From Ceratopteris richardii (taxonomy: Eukaryota; Streptophyta; Polypodiopsida; Polypodiales; Pteridaceae): 64,000 nucleotides of DNA. Positions 43,075 through 56,000 of the stretch are shown here, in pieces (position 1 is the stretch's first letter; each line of letters starts with the position of its first letter). The notes beneath the pieces are model-generated. The model did no database searches. It was not told the origin of the DNA and saw only the letters and a list, made by a program, of their open reading frames with translations. The stretch covers positions 96,302,094 through 96,366,093 of the forward strand of contig CM035427.1 in assembly GCA_020310875.1 (NCBI GenBank), given 5' to 3'. The translations under genes were made by a program, and so were the position numbers.

Positions 43075-46000
43075 CTCTACATTTGTCAAAGATTTGTCTG
43101 AGTTCAGGGATATGGGTTTGTCTAACATTGGAATGAGCACAAAGATCATCAACATAGACTTCTAAACTCTTCCTCAGGAACTCCTTAAACACATGGCACA
43201 TCAGCCTCTGGAAGGTAGCTGGTGCATTGGTGAGCCCAAATGGCATTACTCTAAAAGCAAAAATGCCCCATTCTGTGGCAAAGGCTGTCTTATGCTGATC
43301 CTCTGGAGCTATGGCTACTTGATTGTAGCCCGAAAATCCATCGAGGAAGCTGTACACTTCCTTGCCTGCCACTCTTTCTAAGAGATGTTCTGTGATGGGA
43401 AGCGGATAGTTATCTCGAATCGTTGCTGCATTAACCTTTTTCAAGTTAATGCACACGCGCAGTTTGCCATTCTTCTTGGGCACCACTACGATGGGGGATA
43501 CCCATTCAGTGTGCTCAATTTCATAGATAAATCCAGCTTCGACCAATCTATCTATCTCTTCCTTGATCTTAGCAGCGTAATTATCATTATATGTATAAGG
43601 CTTTTGCTTAGAGGGTTTGGCATCTGAGGTCATGGGGATAGTGTGTGAGCATATTTCAGGGTCAACACCTTTCAAGTCCTTGTAACTCCAAGCGAATACA
43701 TCTCTGTATTCTCTTAGCAAGGCAATCAATTCGTGCTCTTCTTCCGCTGTTAGGTCATGACCTATGTACGTACATCTCTCCTCTCCTTCTTCTAGGGCCA
43801 CTACAATTTTCTTGGTAGTTTCTTTGTTATCATAGGCCTCTCCTGCTTGTGCCTCTCGTTTAGGCATTCTTATCATGACTCTCCTATCATCTATCTCATA
43901 CTTCTTAAAATTTTCGGGGACCTCAAACAAAGATTCTTCCTCTTCTGGTGAGGCTTCTCTCTTCTTTCGTTTCTTCCCTTCTTCCTTCAGGGTCATATGC
44001 GTTGCTAATCTTACGTCATTTGTAACCTCTCCATGCCTCTGGGGTTGAAATTCTACTTCACGGAAGTATTCTTCATCTGATGCAAATGGTGGGTCCATAA
44101 TGATTGACTCTAGATCGGAGTCACTTGCATCCTCAATTGCATCAGGGCTAGGTTCGCATTCTTCTAGAACTGCCTCTCCCATGATTGGCTCTATGGAGAA
44201 GACTGAAATGTCATAGCCATCCTCATCACAGTGAGGTGTCCATTGTTCTTCATTGATGGCTACGTCCATCGTTGCTAAGATTTCTGCCCAACCATAAGGC
44301 TCAAATTCTTCGTATGGAAAAACTACAGGTGCATAGGCTGGGTCTTGGATTGATCTATGGGTTTCTTTCGCACCTACCTCTCTGGCTTTCTCTCTCTTCT
44401 CTTCTTCTACTGCAACCTTGCACATCCATAAGTGGGTGTCTTCATGCATCCATGAGGATCCAGACCCTATGGAATGCACGGATTCTGTATCATCTTTGGC
44501 TCTATGGATGGGATTCCACTGGATAGGAGGGACATCTCTATGAGAGTAATCCTTGAGATTAACTTTGGTTGTAACACCCAAGTGCTGCAGGTACAAAGAA
44601 TTGGTTCCCCAATCCTGTACCACTTGCAACTGTCGCATGAATGGTCTTCCCAAAATCATCTCATAGGCATGATTTTTGCTGAAGTCACATATGGCAAAGG
44701 TGTGTTCAAACTCGACACCACAAGTGGTGAGAGTTATTCCTTCTAGCAATCCTAGGGGTCTCTCTATGTGACCATCGGCCATCTGCAATTTCATCCTCGT
44801 TGGTCTGAGTGCTGGCTTGCCCCAACGTTTCCATAAGGAGGTGGTGGCAATTGCAACTCCTGCACCTGAGTCCAAAATTGCCTTGGTGGTGTATTCCTGG
44901 TAGGTGATGGGAAGATAGGTGTTCCCTTCTTCACCTTCACACATATCTCCTATCTTATCCAAGGGAATTTCTGGCACTGTCCTATGGGATCCTACCTGGG
45001 AGCGAGGTTTTGCTATCTCTGGTACTTGTTTGGCTACCTGTTTCCATAATTCAGGTCTAACCTTGAGTAGCTCTTCTAACTTGAGATTACACTACACGTT
45101 AGTGTTCTTCACTACCTCTGTGTTCCTAGGTATGACTGAGTCGTCGTTCCTTACCATGACTGTGGGTGCTCTCATACAGGTGGACTTTGCTTCCCATGGG
45201 CCTGTGAAGTGGGGTAACTCTTGTATGGAATTAGACTCAAAGTCCAATCTCTCATGAGACTGAGCACCCTCATGTTCCCCGTAAATAGATGGGATGTCTT
45301 GTGGGAATTGGTCGTGTGCATCGTCCACAAGTTCAAAAGGAGGGGCGACCTCGCTTTCGTTATCCCATTTGTCTTCTTGAATCTCTCGTAGGAAGTCTGG
45401 TGCAAACCGATTCATAGAAGAAGAAGTGTCTGGCTCCGTGGAATTGGGCACATAAGCAACCTGGGAAGGAGGGCTTGTTCTATCGTTGGCTCTCTCCTTG
45501 CTCTCATAAATGGCTGGAGCACAAGCTTCTTGGGGAGGATTGCTTATTCTATTACTCTTCCGAGCAGGCTCATACACTCCCTGAGAAGGAATGTAGGCAG
45601 ACTGTGGAGGTACGTGAGCTTCCGAGGGAGGCTCATCTGCCTTTTGGGGGGGAAGATAAGCTTCTTGAGGAGGCGCGTGGGCTTCCTGAAGAGGCTGGCT
45701 TATCCGTTCCCTTGCCCTATCCTTTCTATGAGGGGCAGTTTCCTTTTCTGACTGTGCGATTAGCCTCTCTATTCTTTCTAAGGAGGGGAAGTTGTCTGGT
45801 TTAGTGGAATTGGCCACATAAACTTCCGATGGGGGATGGTTCATGTTTTTGCTTGCTTTATCTTTTTCTTGATTTTTTTCTTCCTTGGCAGATCTTGCAA
45901 TTATTTCCTCTAACTTCTCTAGGAATCCATCCAAGTGTAATTGCGTTTTGGCTGAGCCCGAGTAATTGAAAAGGCGACTGGCTTCAAACATAGTCTGAGC

Positions 46001-48959
46001 CAATGCGACCATTTTCGCGCACAGTTTGGTTCTTTCTATCTCTAGGTCAGCTCTAGGATAGCACTTGTCATGATCCGTAACGTTTGGCCCTTCTTGGATT
46101 CTGGCCTGATATGCTTTAAGCATCATGTCTATGTCTTCAGGAGTGGGATCAGCTAATACTGATCCTGTTTGGGGTGGTGGGTGGGTTACGTGGGGTGTCT
46201 TAGAGGGTGAAGGAATGGGGGTGATGGGGATGGTAGCGGTGGGAATGTGTGAGAGTGCGGTTGAGATGTGATCTCTATGATTTTAGCCTTGGTTTCTCGT
46301 AGACTTTCCTCAAGTTCACTCATCTTCTTTGCCCATTTCCTTTTCATGCTTTCGCGGCTATCTCTCCAAGCTCTTGTTCTCTTTTTATTTTGGCTCTCAG
46401 TATCGCTAGTGTCTGGGCTCTTTTCCTTGCCTACCCCTTGGTTTTGCTTCACTGCTTGAGCTCTCGTGACTACCTGTACGGGTGCAGTGGAAGTAACACT
46501 TCCGCTGGAATCTACCACTAACTCAATAACATTGATGGGCGTGATTTTTGGCATATTATTGGGGTTCTTTGGGCAATCTCGTAAGAGATGCTCTTTTCCA
46601 CAATCTTGGCAGAAGCCTTGGATCGTCACTGACTGGGTTTGTGTAGGTGGAGGCAAGGGACAATCACGAATGAGGTGATCTCCTTGGCATCTGTAGCACG
46701 GTCCTCTTGGGAATGGAGGTCTTACCTGCCTAGATTGAGGCCTAGGGTTGGGGTTTGCGTACATGACGTTCGTGTAATCTGACTCCCAACTAGTTTCACT
46801 TGGTTCTTCACTATAGTAGGACTCACCATGTTCGGGAGACTGCATGTAGTAAGCCTGGGGACTATCGACATGTGTAGAATCAAAGCTATGGTCACTCGGG
46901 TCACTTTCTGAGATCAATGGGGTTACTAGTACTATGGCCCTATTCAGGTTTTCTTCTGCAACAGCATACTTTACTGGAATCACATTAGCGGGGTTTGGAG
47001 GCTGTTGAGCTAGCACCGGTTGGGGTCTCTGTTGGGCCTGATATTGTGGTTGGTAAGTTTGTTGGGGTCTAGCATATTGTGGTGGTGGAGGGTACTGGTT
47101 CTGGTATCTGCCTTGTTGGTAGGGCTGAGGGTAGGGTTGCCTAACTGCCTGCTTGTTGTATGGGCAATCTTGCGCAGTGTGGTTTGTGTACTTCCGTTCT
47201 ATGGTGCAGTACTGGCTACTAGGATTAACTTGGGGTTGAGCCATAATGGGACAGACGTTCGCCATATGGTCACCACCGCATGTATAGCACCTTTTCGCAG
47301 GGGCAAATCTTGGAATTTGTTTGCTAGTTACACCTAATTTCTGGGCCACCTTCTCTGCAAGTTCCTCAATTGATGTGGCTTGTGTGGAAGATTGACTAGA
47401 TGCACTATCTGAATCTTTGTAAATTTTGGACAGCTCTAGCTCTTCTCCTAGGTTATCTTCAATGTCAATGCACATACGTACACACTCTTCTATAGTCCTA
47501 GGGTCTTTCAGATACACATAGGATCTCAATTTCGTACTCAGCAGTCCATCAAGGAATAAGGCTACTTGTTTAGCAGATGTGGGTAGCTCCGAAATAGGGC
47601 ACCTTTCAAGATATTGTTAAATCTTCTTCCTGCAAGTCTCACAGTCTCTTGAGGGGTTTACTTGAAGCTGTGAATCAGTGAGGAGGTGTTGTGTCTTATG
47701 CCACTCTTGGAGAACTCAATAATAAATGCTTCTAGGAGTTGGTCTATGCTCCTGAACTGGCGCTCATCCAATGGCTGAAACCATGTAAGTGCTGTGTTCC
47801 TAAGGGTTAGACCGAAGGCATTGTACTGCGTGAACAGATCTTCCACTTGTTCAGCTCTCAAGACTTGTTTGAACTCCGCCACATGATCATAGGGATCTCC
47901 TGTGCCGTCAAAGTAATTCTTCATGGACTTAACTAGCTGGGTGGGTCTCAAAGTTCTTGTGTGCTCTCTAGGCCTCGGCAGAGGGAATCCATCTACATTT
48001 CTTTGGTTTCTGTGGGCTCTATGCATCTCAGGTTCTACCCTATTCGTCTCCGTTCTCGTTCTTTCTCTGCCCACTGGGTTGGCAAAACTTATTTCTGGTC
48101 TATCTCTACTTCTGTCTCTTTGCGTACCATGAGCTTGGGAAGTTCCAGCCCCTGAGTGACCATAGGATACATTTGATCTTGGTTGGGGGAAAATGAATTC
48201 ACCCTTCCAAGTGTAAGCATGCCTATCATTTTCCGTAACCGCAAAGATCCGTTCTGAAGCGTGATCTAAGTAGGCCACTCTGCCTGGACTATCAGGATCC
48301 TTAAACTCGTAGATCATGATATTTCCTATGTCAATTGGCTGATTAGATTTATACCTCCAAAAGGCTTCGTCAGTTTCTCGATTGAGGAGCAACTCTATGC
48401 TCTTATTGTCTTGGGGAACCCACTCAGGCGTGATAATCCTAGTGAGAACTGATTTACCTCGGGGGGTTCTCGGTTCTACTCCCATGTTTCCTTGTTCCAA
48501 GTCACCTAAGTCCGCTTCTGAGATTACATTTCCAAATTCATCTGTCCTATCTGGATGACTGGTGACTACGTATATGGTTCCTTCTTTGTCCAGGTATGCA
48601 CCGTTTTCAAATTTGACAGCTGGGTGCTCTAGTCCAATGGATTGATCAGGATTTTTAATCTGGACCACAGATCTTCCTAGGCCGTCCTCATAGATGCTAG
48701 CACCTAATCGGTTGGTCCTAAGGTATTCCAGCTGTGTTTTGTAAGGGCCTTCTACCCTGTACAAATAAGGCACACCTGAACTTCCCGTAGGTCTGTCCAT
48801 GCCTTGAGACATCTCTGACTCACTGGTATCAGAGCTAGGGCAATGAGAGTGGTGACTCAACTGTTGAGCCCAAGACCTAGCAGTGTGGTTAACACTAGCC
48901 TCTGAAGATCTAAGGCTTTGTCTCTCCCTTACTAGATGTCGTCCTGATCTAAGGTTCAT
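43075..48959 (-). pseudogene. gag-pol: G5 Gag-protease-RT polyprotein, broken and 3'-deleted
   Basis: ATG complementary to 48957-48959 (MNLRSGRHL). Gag core (LVKSMKNYFDGTGDPYDH) is followed by TAA at 47658-47660, where E1 has CAA, and a one-base loss near 47610. The three zinc knuckles (CYTCGGDHMANVC, CYRCQGDHLIRDC, CQDCGKEHLLRDC) have the same CX2CX3HX4C spacing as E1. A frameshift lies near 46190 and TAG at 45092-45094. Protease has ILDSGAGVAIATT; RT is intact through VYVDDLCAHS until the deletion at FDKCR. A Pro-rich repeat (PPQEAY, PPSEAHVPP) occupies about 45500-45700. Confidence 0.9.
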
Positions 48960-50832
48960 ATGCCTATCTAAGTAGCCCAATTCTTTGCCCAGAGTACAAC
49001 CTCGTTGCCGATCAATTGGTACCAGTCACTTGATTCTTTTTAGTTATTCCTCGTGTTTAAAGTCTTGTCTGCTATTACGTCGTCAGGAATACTTGAACGT
49101 TCTTCGTACTTTCAGGTTGATCGTTCCACGTTAGGTTCTTTCCTTTATGTTGTCGACAGTACAGAGATTAAGTTTTTAGCTTGAACTTGAGTTTTTAGGT
49201 AGTCTTCAACTTGATAGTGGCCTATCGTCGCCCTAACTTACTCCTACTTCTAATCGTTCTTAGCCTAAGCTAGGAATTGACGAAGAGGAGTTGAGAATAT
49301 TCCGACCTTTCTTGCCGAACCTTGCTCTTTAGTGCTCGCGAAGTTGATTCTCAAGCGTGCGCAACACCCTTGCTTGGATACTCTCAATTGCTTCTCAATA
49401 GGCCTGCATAAATCCCAAAATTAGCTCTAGGTAGACCTTTCAATTGACAAACAATTTATTTCAGACACTTTTTTAATGACCCTTGTTCCCCCTTTTGTAT
49501 TGCTAGGAATTTCTTCTAGAGCTCCCTTGGTGTTTCTACCCCTCTGTGTGTCAACTTCCAAATATCCTATCTGAAAATCAACGCATTATTCTTATAAAAA
49601 ACAGTTGAGGGCGTGTAGTATATGTCACGAGCTTTCCGACAAGCCCTAGAGCTCAGAAAATGGATTTCGTATGAAAAAGTTATGACCGTTCAGGGTTTAG
49701 GGGGTTAACTAGACAAACAGATACTATCAGGGGTCTTAATGCATTTTCTAAGGCCTTTGTAAGTATATGAGTACTTGAGAGTGCCAATATGCCCAAAATT
49801 TAGCCTAAATTTCCAAAAATTCACTCCTTAATTTTTTGCCGAAAATGTCTGTCTATCGCGATAGACGGTGTCTGTCGCGATAGACACAAACTATCGTGGG
49901 GGCTGTCTGTCGCGATAGACGCTATCTGTCGTGGATTTTTGTCTGTCGCGATAGACGGTGTCTGTCGCGATAGACAGTGTCTATCGTGGATTTCTGTCTG
50001 TCGCGATAGACGGTGTCTGTCGCGATAGACGGTGTCTGTCGCGATAGACGGTGTCTATCGTGGATTTCTGTCTGTCGCGATAGACGGTGTCTGTCACGAT
50101 AGATGCTATCTGTCGTGGAATTCTGTCTGTCGCGATAGACGCTATCTGTCGTGGAATTCTGTCTGTCGCGATAGACGGTGTCTATCGCGGATTTCTGTCT
50201 GTCGCGATAGACGGTATCTGTCGCGATATTTCGGTCTGTCGCGATAGACGGTGTCTGTCGCGATAGACGCTGTCTGTCGTGGGTCTCTGTCTGTTGCGAT
50301 AGACGGTGTCTGTCACGATAGACAGTGTCTGTCGCGATAGACGGTGTCTGTCGCGATAGACTGAAAAAACGCAAATTTTTGAAAAACTTCTAGTGATCTA
50401 GAGTGCCCTCAAGGTGTAGGTTACAGTGCTAATCATGCATTCACAAAATTTTAAGATTTTCTGTCTGTCGCGATAGACAGAGGTTGTCGTCCTAGGACCT
50501 GTGCAGAGCCTGTCGTACCTGCGCACACTGCTGGGGATGATGGTACAGCAAAAAACCTGCAAAATAGCTCAAGAAACATGCAAAAAACAGCGCATGCAAA
50601 TTCGCTCTCTCGCTCTCTCTCACAAGTGAAATGAGGGAAATGAGGTGGAGATGGGGATATAGTCAAAAAACTGAAATTTTCGCGATGATGGAGATGGACG
50701 TGGGAGATGGTGATGATGATGATGAAGATGGTGAAGAAAGTAAAAGAAAACCGATGAGAGTGAAGAAAATACCTACAACTCCAACGCGTCAACTCTACGT
50801 CTTACCATCACACGCTCGTCCTCAAAGCTCGT
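48960..50832 (-). other. G5 leader
   Basis: 1.87 kb between primer site and Gag start. It contains the palindrome array (49852-50360) and otherwise no recognisable coding sequence. Confidence 0.7.
49852..50360. repeat. TCGCGATA palindrome array in the G5 leader
   Basis: About 17 exact TCGCGATA copies plus degenerate ones (TCACGATA, TTGCGATA, TCGTGG) in 0.5 kb. The best form, GTCTATCGCGATAGAC (49852-49867), is a perfect 16-bp palindrome; most copies read GTCTGTCGCGATAGAC. An isolated copy is at 50466-50481. Most variants are C-to-T or G-to-A within CpG. Confidence 0.9.
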
Positions 50833-50850
50833 TCCCCGGCAACGGCGCCA
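50833..50850 (-). other. Primer-binding site of G5, tRNA-Asp type
   Basis: The - strand reads TGGCGCCGTTGCCGGGGA, complementary to the 3' end of plant tRNA-Asp. It lies eight bases from the LTR end. Confidence 0.85.
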
Positions 50851-50858
50851 AAATTTGG

Positions 50859-51425
50859 TGTAGCTCAGTGATGAGTAGCACCTCCTTTAATGTCAATCCG
50901 GGAAGACGTGAGGATGGTATGAAGACCTCGAGCAAGTGGCGACACAAGTGCGTGAGTGAGAAGCACACAAGCATGCACACACATACACACACACGCGCAC
51001 ACACGGCAAGACAAAGAGAGAGAATCAATGGAGTTCTTTAGATTACTTTCAAAAGCTCTTACAAGTTCGTTTCAATTACAATCTAACCCAAAAATGAGCT
51101 CTCTAGCTCTTTTTATAGTTTTTGACTAGCTTTGGCCCTGTCCAGACCTAGTGTCCGGCCTAGTTAAAAATTAGGTTCCAAGGCTTATTTGAGGGCTCAA
51201 ACGAAGTCTAAAAATTATGAAATTTGGTACGATGGTACTTCTAATACTCCTCAAGCTCGAGGACTCCTCGGCTTGCACAAAATGGAGTCTATTCTACCAA
51301 AAACGGGATTTACAATGTTTGTGTAGTGATTAAAATCACTTGAGTTGTACATAACCCATGGGGAAAAATGATCTGGCCTTGTTGCCGTATTGTGCATGAT
51401 TCCTCTGTTGCTTTGTGTGCCAACA
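50859..51425 (-). repeat. 5' LTR of G5 (567 bp)
   Basis: On - it runs from TGTTGGCACAC to GAGCTACA, with ACTATAAAAAGAGCTAG as promoter. A CA/TG-rich stretch (ACACACATACACACACAC) lies at about 50975-51004. Confidence 0.9.
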
Positions 51426-51430
51426 GTACC

Positions 51431-52329
51431 AGAACTACCCCTTGCCGATATCTCTCTAGATACTCTCGTACATGCAGTAGTTAAGCATCTCTCAAGTCGC
51501 GGGCCGTTGAGATCTTTCCTCCTACCAAGGTAAGGGGAAAAAAAGTTGTGGGTGCTATGTTTCTATCAAGTTCTTTACGTCAACCAGATAAAGCAACAAT
51601 AATATCATCTACTAATCGAGACACACTTCTATCAAAGCTGATAAATGTCCAGTAATCAATGGCTCCACCTTCAACTAAGCATTACTCATTCATGTTCCAT
51701 GAGCCAATCCTTGGAACAAGCTCTCTCTCTCTTTTCTCCTTCTCTCTCTTCTTCTTCTTTTTTTCTTTTTTTCTTTTTTTTTTTCTGCGAAAAAATGTCA
51801 CAAAACAAGAAGACAAAGGTTAGTATCAATAAAAATATTTGACATATGTCAATGTGCTCTTGTGCCTGGGATTCTCAAGTGTGTCTATGCACGGCCATGT
51901 AATGTGGCCCTATATTAATGCATACTTTGGAAATGCATGACCTGAATGGTGCAAAAGACAAGGTTGTGCAAGGAGCACATGGTTGTCGCTCATCGAGGCT
52001 TTCGATGTTATTTGTGGAGGTTGATGCCGAACTTGGTGGAGGTATCCAGTGAGTCTCAAACTAATGTAATCCTCCTTATTGGAGTCCATTTTAGAACAGT
52101 ATTTGGCACTGTAGAGATCACCTCAGGCGTCTTCCACTTTGGGTGCTTTCTGAACTGTGGTATCCAGTGTGATTGGCATGTTGGTTCGGTGGAGGATACT
52201 TGTACTTTTGGCTTCCAAACCCATACCCTTTTCACACGTCTTCCTACTATGGTTGAAGAGGTGAGTTGATCTTCTTTCAATCTTTGTATGCGGTTCTTAC
52301 CCTTTTCTCTTTGTGGCTTCTTTGTTGAG
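51431..52329. other. Unassigned remnant between G5 and G6
   Basis: The first bases continue the Argonaute exon fragment and possible intron. A T/C-rich tract is at 51720-51785. A - strand segment (about 51870-52060, SFAPFRSCISKV) resembles the segment at 42318-42400 and weakly the E1 aORF C-terminus. Two open frames (51946-52269 on +, 52056-52433 on -) match nothing I know. Confidence 0.4.
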
Positions 52330-52505
52330 ACCTTACGCATGTCCACAAAATCGTGGAAAACACGATTTTGATCACAGAATCCTGAGAAACACGATTCTCC
52401 CCACAAATTCGTGGAAAACACGATTTTGATCACAGAATCATGAGAAACACGATTCTCACCACAAAATCGTGGAAAACACGATTCTAGTCACAGAATCGTG
52501 GAAAT
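52330..52505 (+). repeat. CACGATT/AATCGTG palindromic array before G6 gag
   Basis: About four units of roughly 43 bp: CGTGGAAAACACGATTTTGA then TCACAGAATC-TGAGAAACACGATTCT. CACGATTCT...AGAATCGTG (near 52475-52500) is a perfect inverted repeat. It lies in the leader of G6, as the TCGCGA array does in G5. Confidence 0.8.
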
Positions 52506-52512
52506 TAATTGA

Positions 52513-52721
52513 ATGATTCTTAGGTCTGGTAATAAATTGAACACACATTCCCAAGAAGAAATGGAAAGGAAAGAAATAGAGCCAGTGGTAGGGGATTTGC
52601 AAGAAAGAGATTTAGGGCAAGAAAACAACATGGAAAATTTAAATGAAACAAATGAGTCCACTGAAACTGGGGATTATAGAAACATCCTCAAATATATGTA
52701 TACAAATAGGTTTGTGACCTA
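52513..52721 (+). pseudogene. gag: G6 Gag N-terminus, before the copia insertion
   Basis: MILRSGNKLN matches the family start. It continues to LKYMYTNRFVTY, comparable to LEFLRTNRLGARIY in E1. It is cut by C2 and resumes at 57878 after the ACCTA duplication. Frame past 52721 belongs to the copia LTR. Confidence 0.85.
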
Positions 52722-52952
52722 TGTTGGAGTTAGACGTCTGCGGAAGCACGCGAACAGCACAAGGAAGAAGAAGAAGCTTGGAGCACAACACACAAGACTG
52801 AATGTATTACTAGAGAATGTAACAAAGATAAGTAGCCCATTAGGGCAATAGGCGTATATACAAGCCGGGGGAAAAAAACCTCCTAAAGAGGGAAAAAAGT
52901 GCCCCGGCAGTCCTAGAGTGTTCACACACATCACTACCTAAATATATCAACA
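52722..52952 (-). repeat. 3' LTR of C2
   Basis: 231 bp, TGTTGGAGTT ... ATATCAACA on +. Followed by the complement of a polypurine tract (52953-52966). Confidence 0.9.
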
Positions 52953-53026
52953 AATCCCCCCTGGGAGTGATGCGGTGAACAAGGAGCTGGCACTCATGTA
53001 TAAGGAAGTGCCAAGCTATGTGGAAA

Positions 53027-56000
53027 TCACTCCACAAAAGGAAGTAAGCCCAAAGCTTTGCGGAAAGCTTCAAACTTCTCCCTAGGTAGAGCCTTCGTGA
53101 AAAGGTCTGCAATGTTCTCCTGCGTGGGCACATATGCCAAGCTGATCTCCCCAGCAGAGAACCTCTCCCTGACATAGTGATAATGCACCTCAATGTGCTT
53201 AGTGCGAGCATGGAACACAGGGTTCCTCGCAACTGCCAATGCGCTCTGACTGTCACTGAAGATGGTGGTGGCAGAAGACTGGCCAACACCCAAATCACCC
53301 ATAAGGCGTCTGAGCCACACACACTGAACAGTCGCTGTGAAAGCTGCCCTATACTCAGCCTCACAACTGGAAGTGGCCATAGTAGGCTGCTTCTTGCTCA
53401 ACCAAGATATACATGAGCTACCAAGCATGAAGCAAAAACCACTCGTGGACACACGAGTGTCATAGCAACCAGCCCAATCTGAGTCAGAAAAAGCATGCAA
53501 ATCTGGCGGTAGTGATCCCCCCTTAGGATAAAACAACCCAAGTAGCCGAGTACCACTCAAGTAGCGAAAGATGCGCTTAACCGCTTTCCAATGCGTGACT
53601 CCTGGGCAATGCATAAACCTGCTCATCTGTGAGATAGCAAACTGAATATCTGGCCGAGTAATGCATAAGTAAATCAAGCATTCAACAGCCTGCTGATAGA
53701 GAAGAGCATCAAATGCATCTCCAGCATCATGAAGACTCAATCGTAAACCTGTCTCCATAGGAGTGGCAATAGGCTTACAGTCTTCAAGGCCAAAACGCTG
53801 CAATAATGTGTCAATATATTTCGTTTGACACAAAGCCATTCCACCATCAACGTGCATAAACTGAATGCCCAAATAGTGATGCAAATGCCCCAAATCACAC
53901 ATCTCAAATGAGGCATGCAAATCAGCCTTAGAATCAGCAATATGTGTCTCAATAGGACCAGTGAGCAGCATGTCATCAACATAGACAACAATGATCAGAA
54001 GCACATCATTAGCACGCTTAACATATAAGGTGCTTTCAGTTGGACTGTTCTCAAAACCATGTGCAATCAGATAGGCATGTACCTTCTCATACCAAGCACG
54101 TGGTGCTTGCTTTAAACCATATAACGCCTTCTTTAACCTGCACACCTGGTTTTCATGCCCTTTCTGCATAAAGCCACGGGGCTGAAAAACATACACTTCT
54201 TCATGCAAGTCACCATTCAGAAATGCTGTTTTAATGTCCAACTGATGTACATTCCAACCATGATGGGCTGCAAGTGCACAAATGCTCCGAACAGTAGTCA
54301 TACGGCATGTAGGTGCAAAGGTCTCATCAAAATCAATGCCTCTTTCCTGCGCATAACCCTTTGCAACAAGCCTAGCCTTATACCTGTCAACTGTACCATC
54401 AGGTTTACGCTTCAACTTGTATACCCACTTAGTGCCAATGGCCTTCTTACCAGGAGGCAAGTCACATAAAGACCATGTACCATTCTTCATTATAGCATCA
54501 TATTCAGATTGCATAGCAGCCATCCAATTTTCTGAATTTTGTGCTTCATCAAAAGAGACAGGCTCATTCTCATCACAGAGACTAGATGCAGCCATAGCAT
54601 AGCAATCTGATGCAAAGGAGGCACTATGAGAGCCTGAACGAGTACGATATGACAAAGGTGCATCTAATTTGCTGTCACGCAAAGTGTGCACCAGCCATTT
54701 TGGCATAGTTTTTGCCTGCTCAATATCAGCTCTCTCATCAGCAAGTGCATCATGTAAATCTGCATCAGAAATGGAATGATCTGCATCATCATATGAAACC
54801 TGCAAAGGCTGAGAAGTTGCCTCAATAGGACCAGCACTAGACTGTCCACCTGTAAAAAGAGGCATCAAAGTATCATACATGTCTTTGGAGCTAACAGATG
54901 TCTCCTTGGTACATGAAAGCAATGGCTGAATAGCATCTTCCACAAAGACAACATCACGGCTAACCAGAATGCGTTTAGTCTGTGGATGATACAGACGATA
55001 GCCTTTACTTTCAGAATTGTACCCAACAAAAATACATTTTACTGCCTTATCATCCAATTTTCTGCGATGTTGTTCAAGCACTAATGCAATTGCCAAACAA
55101 CCAAAAACACGCAGATGAGCAACAGATGGCTTGCGGTCATGCCAAGCCTCATATGGAGTGATAGATTGCAACGCTTTAGTGGGACACCTGCTCAGTACAT
55201 ATGCTGCACACATGACAGCCTCAAGCCAGAAACTATGAGGTAAAGCCTGACTCTTGACCATACACCTCGCCATCTCCATGAGAGACCTGTTCTTGCGTTC
55301 AGCAACTCCATTCTGTTGAGGTGTATACGGCACTGTACACTGGTGTTTTATCCCACGTTCAGCCAGAAATGCATTAAAATCTGAAGACATATATTCCCCC
55401 CCTCGATCAGAACGGAGGGTGCCCATTTTACATGCTGACAGATTTTCAGCCAAAACCAAAAACTGTTTGAAGCACATGAACACTTCGGACTTTGCTTTGA
55501 GTGGATATACCCATGCATGCCTGGAGAAATCATCAATGAAAGTCACGAAGTAAAGGTAATTTCCAAAAGAGGGTGTCTGCATAGGACCACAGACATCACT
55601 ATGTACAAGCTGCAATTTCTGCGTAGCCCGAACTGAACCATCTTTTGGAAAGGAAGAACGCTGCATTTTGCCCAAAATACAGCCTTCACAAACATGTTTT
55701 CCAGGTGCCTCAAGTTTGGGCAAAGAGGACACCATTTCAGATTTCTGCAGGCGTAACAAACTAGCAAAATTCAGATGACCAAAGCGTGCATGCCAAAGCT
55801 TTGCATCTGACATAGCCTGAGAATCATGAACTGCACATGCCGAATCATTCACAGATCTTTCATAGTCTATGAGCTTATAGAGCCCACGACATAAAATGCC
55901 AGAAGCAATAATCACATCGCCATTTGAGAGATCATGGACTGTACACCTGTCATCAACAAATTTCACAACCAAGACAATCTTGGCTAATGCAGAAACTGAT

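Larger units (their letters stand above)
42775..51425 (-). mobile_element. G5: E1-family element with large internal deletion, GTACC duplication
   Basis: Complete outer ends with GTACC at 42770-42774 and 51426-51430. On -: 5' LTR, tRNA-Asp primer site, 1.9-kb leader, Gag, first protease, RT up to FDKCR. It then jumps directly into the middle of the 3' LTR at about 43074. Lost are the rest of pol, the second protease, the aORF, the polypurine tract and the first part of the 3' LTR. The shared 300 bp of the two LTRs look identical. Confidence 0.9.

Noticed and set aside
49922..50374. A 150-aa open frame on the - strand
   Set aside because: It is the TCGCGATA array read in one frame; the peptide merely repeats RQTPSIATD-like units and no relative supports coding.
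51946..52269. A 107-aa Cys/Phe-rich frame on the + strand
   Set aside because: No homology recognised; it overlaps an equally long open frame on the other strand in decayed DNA.
52513..52851. A 112-aa protein on the + strand
   Set aside because: Only the part to 52721 is Gag; the rest is the copia LTR read through.
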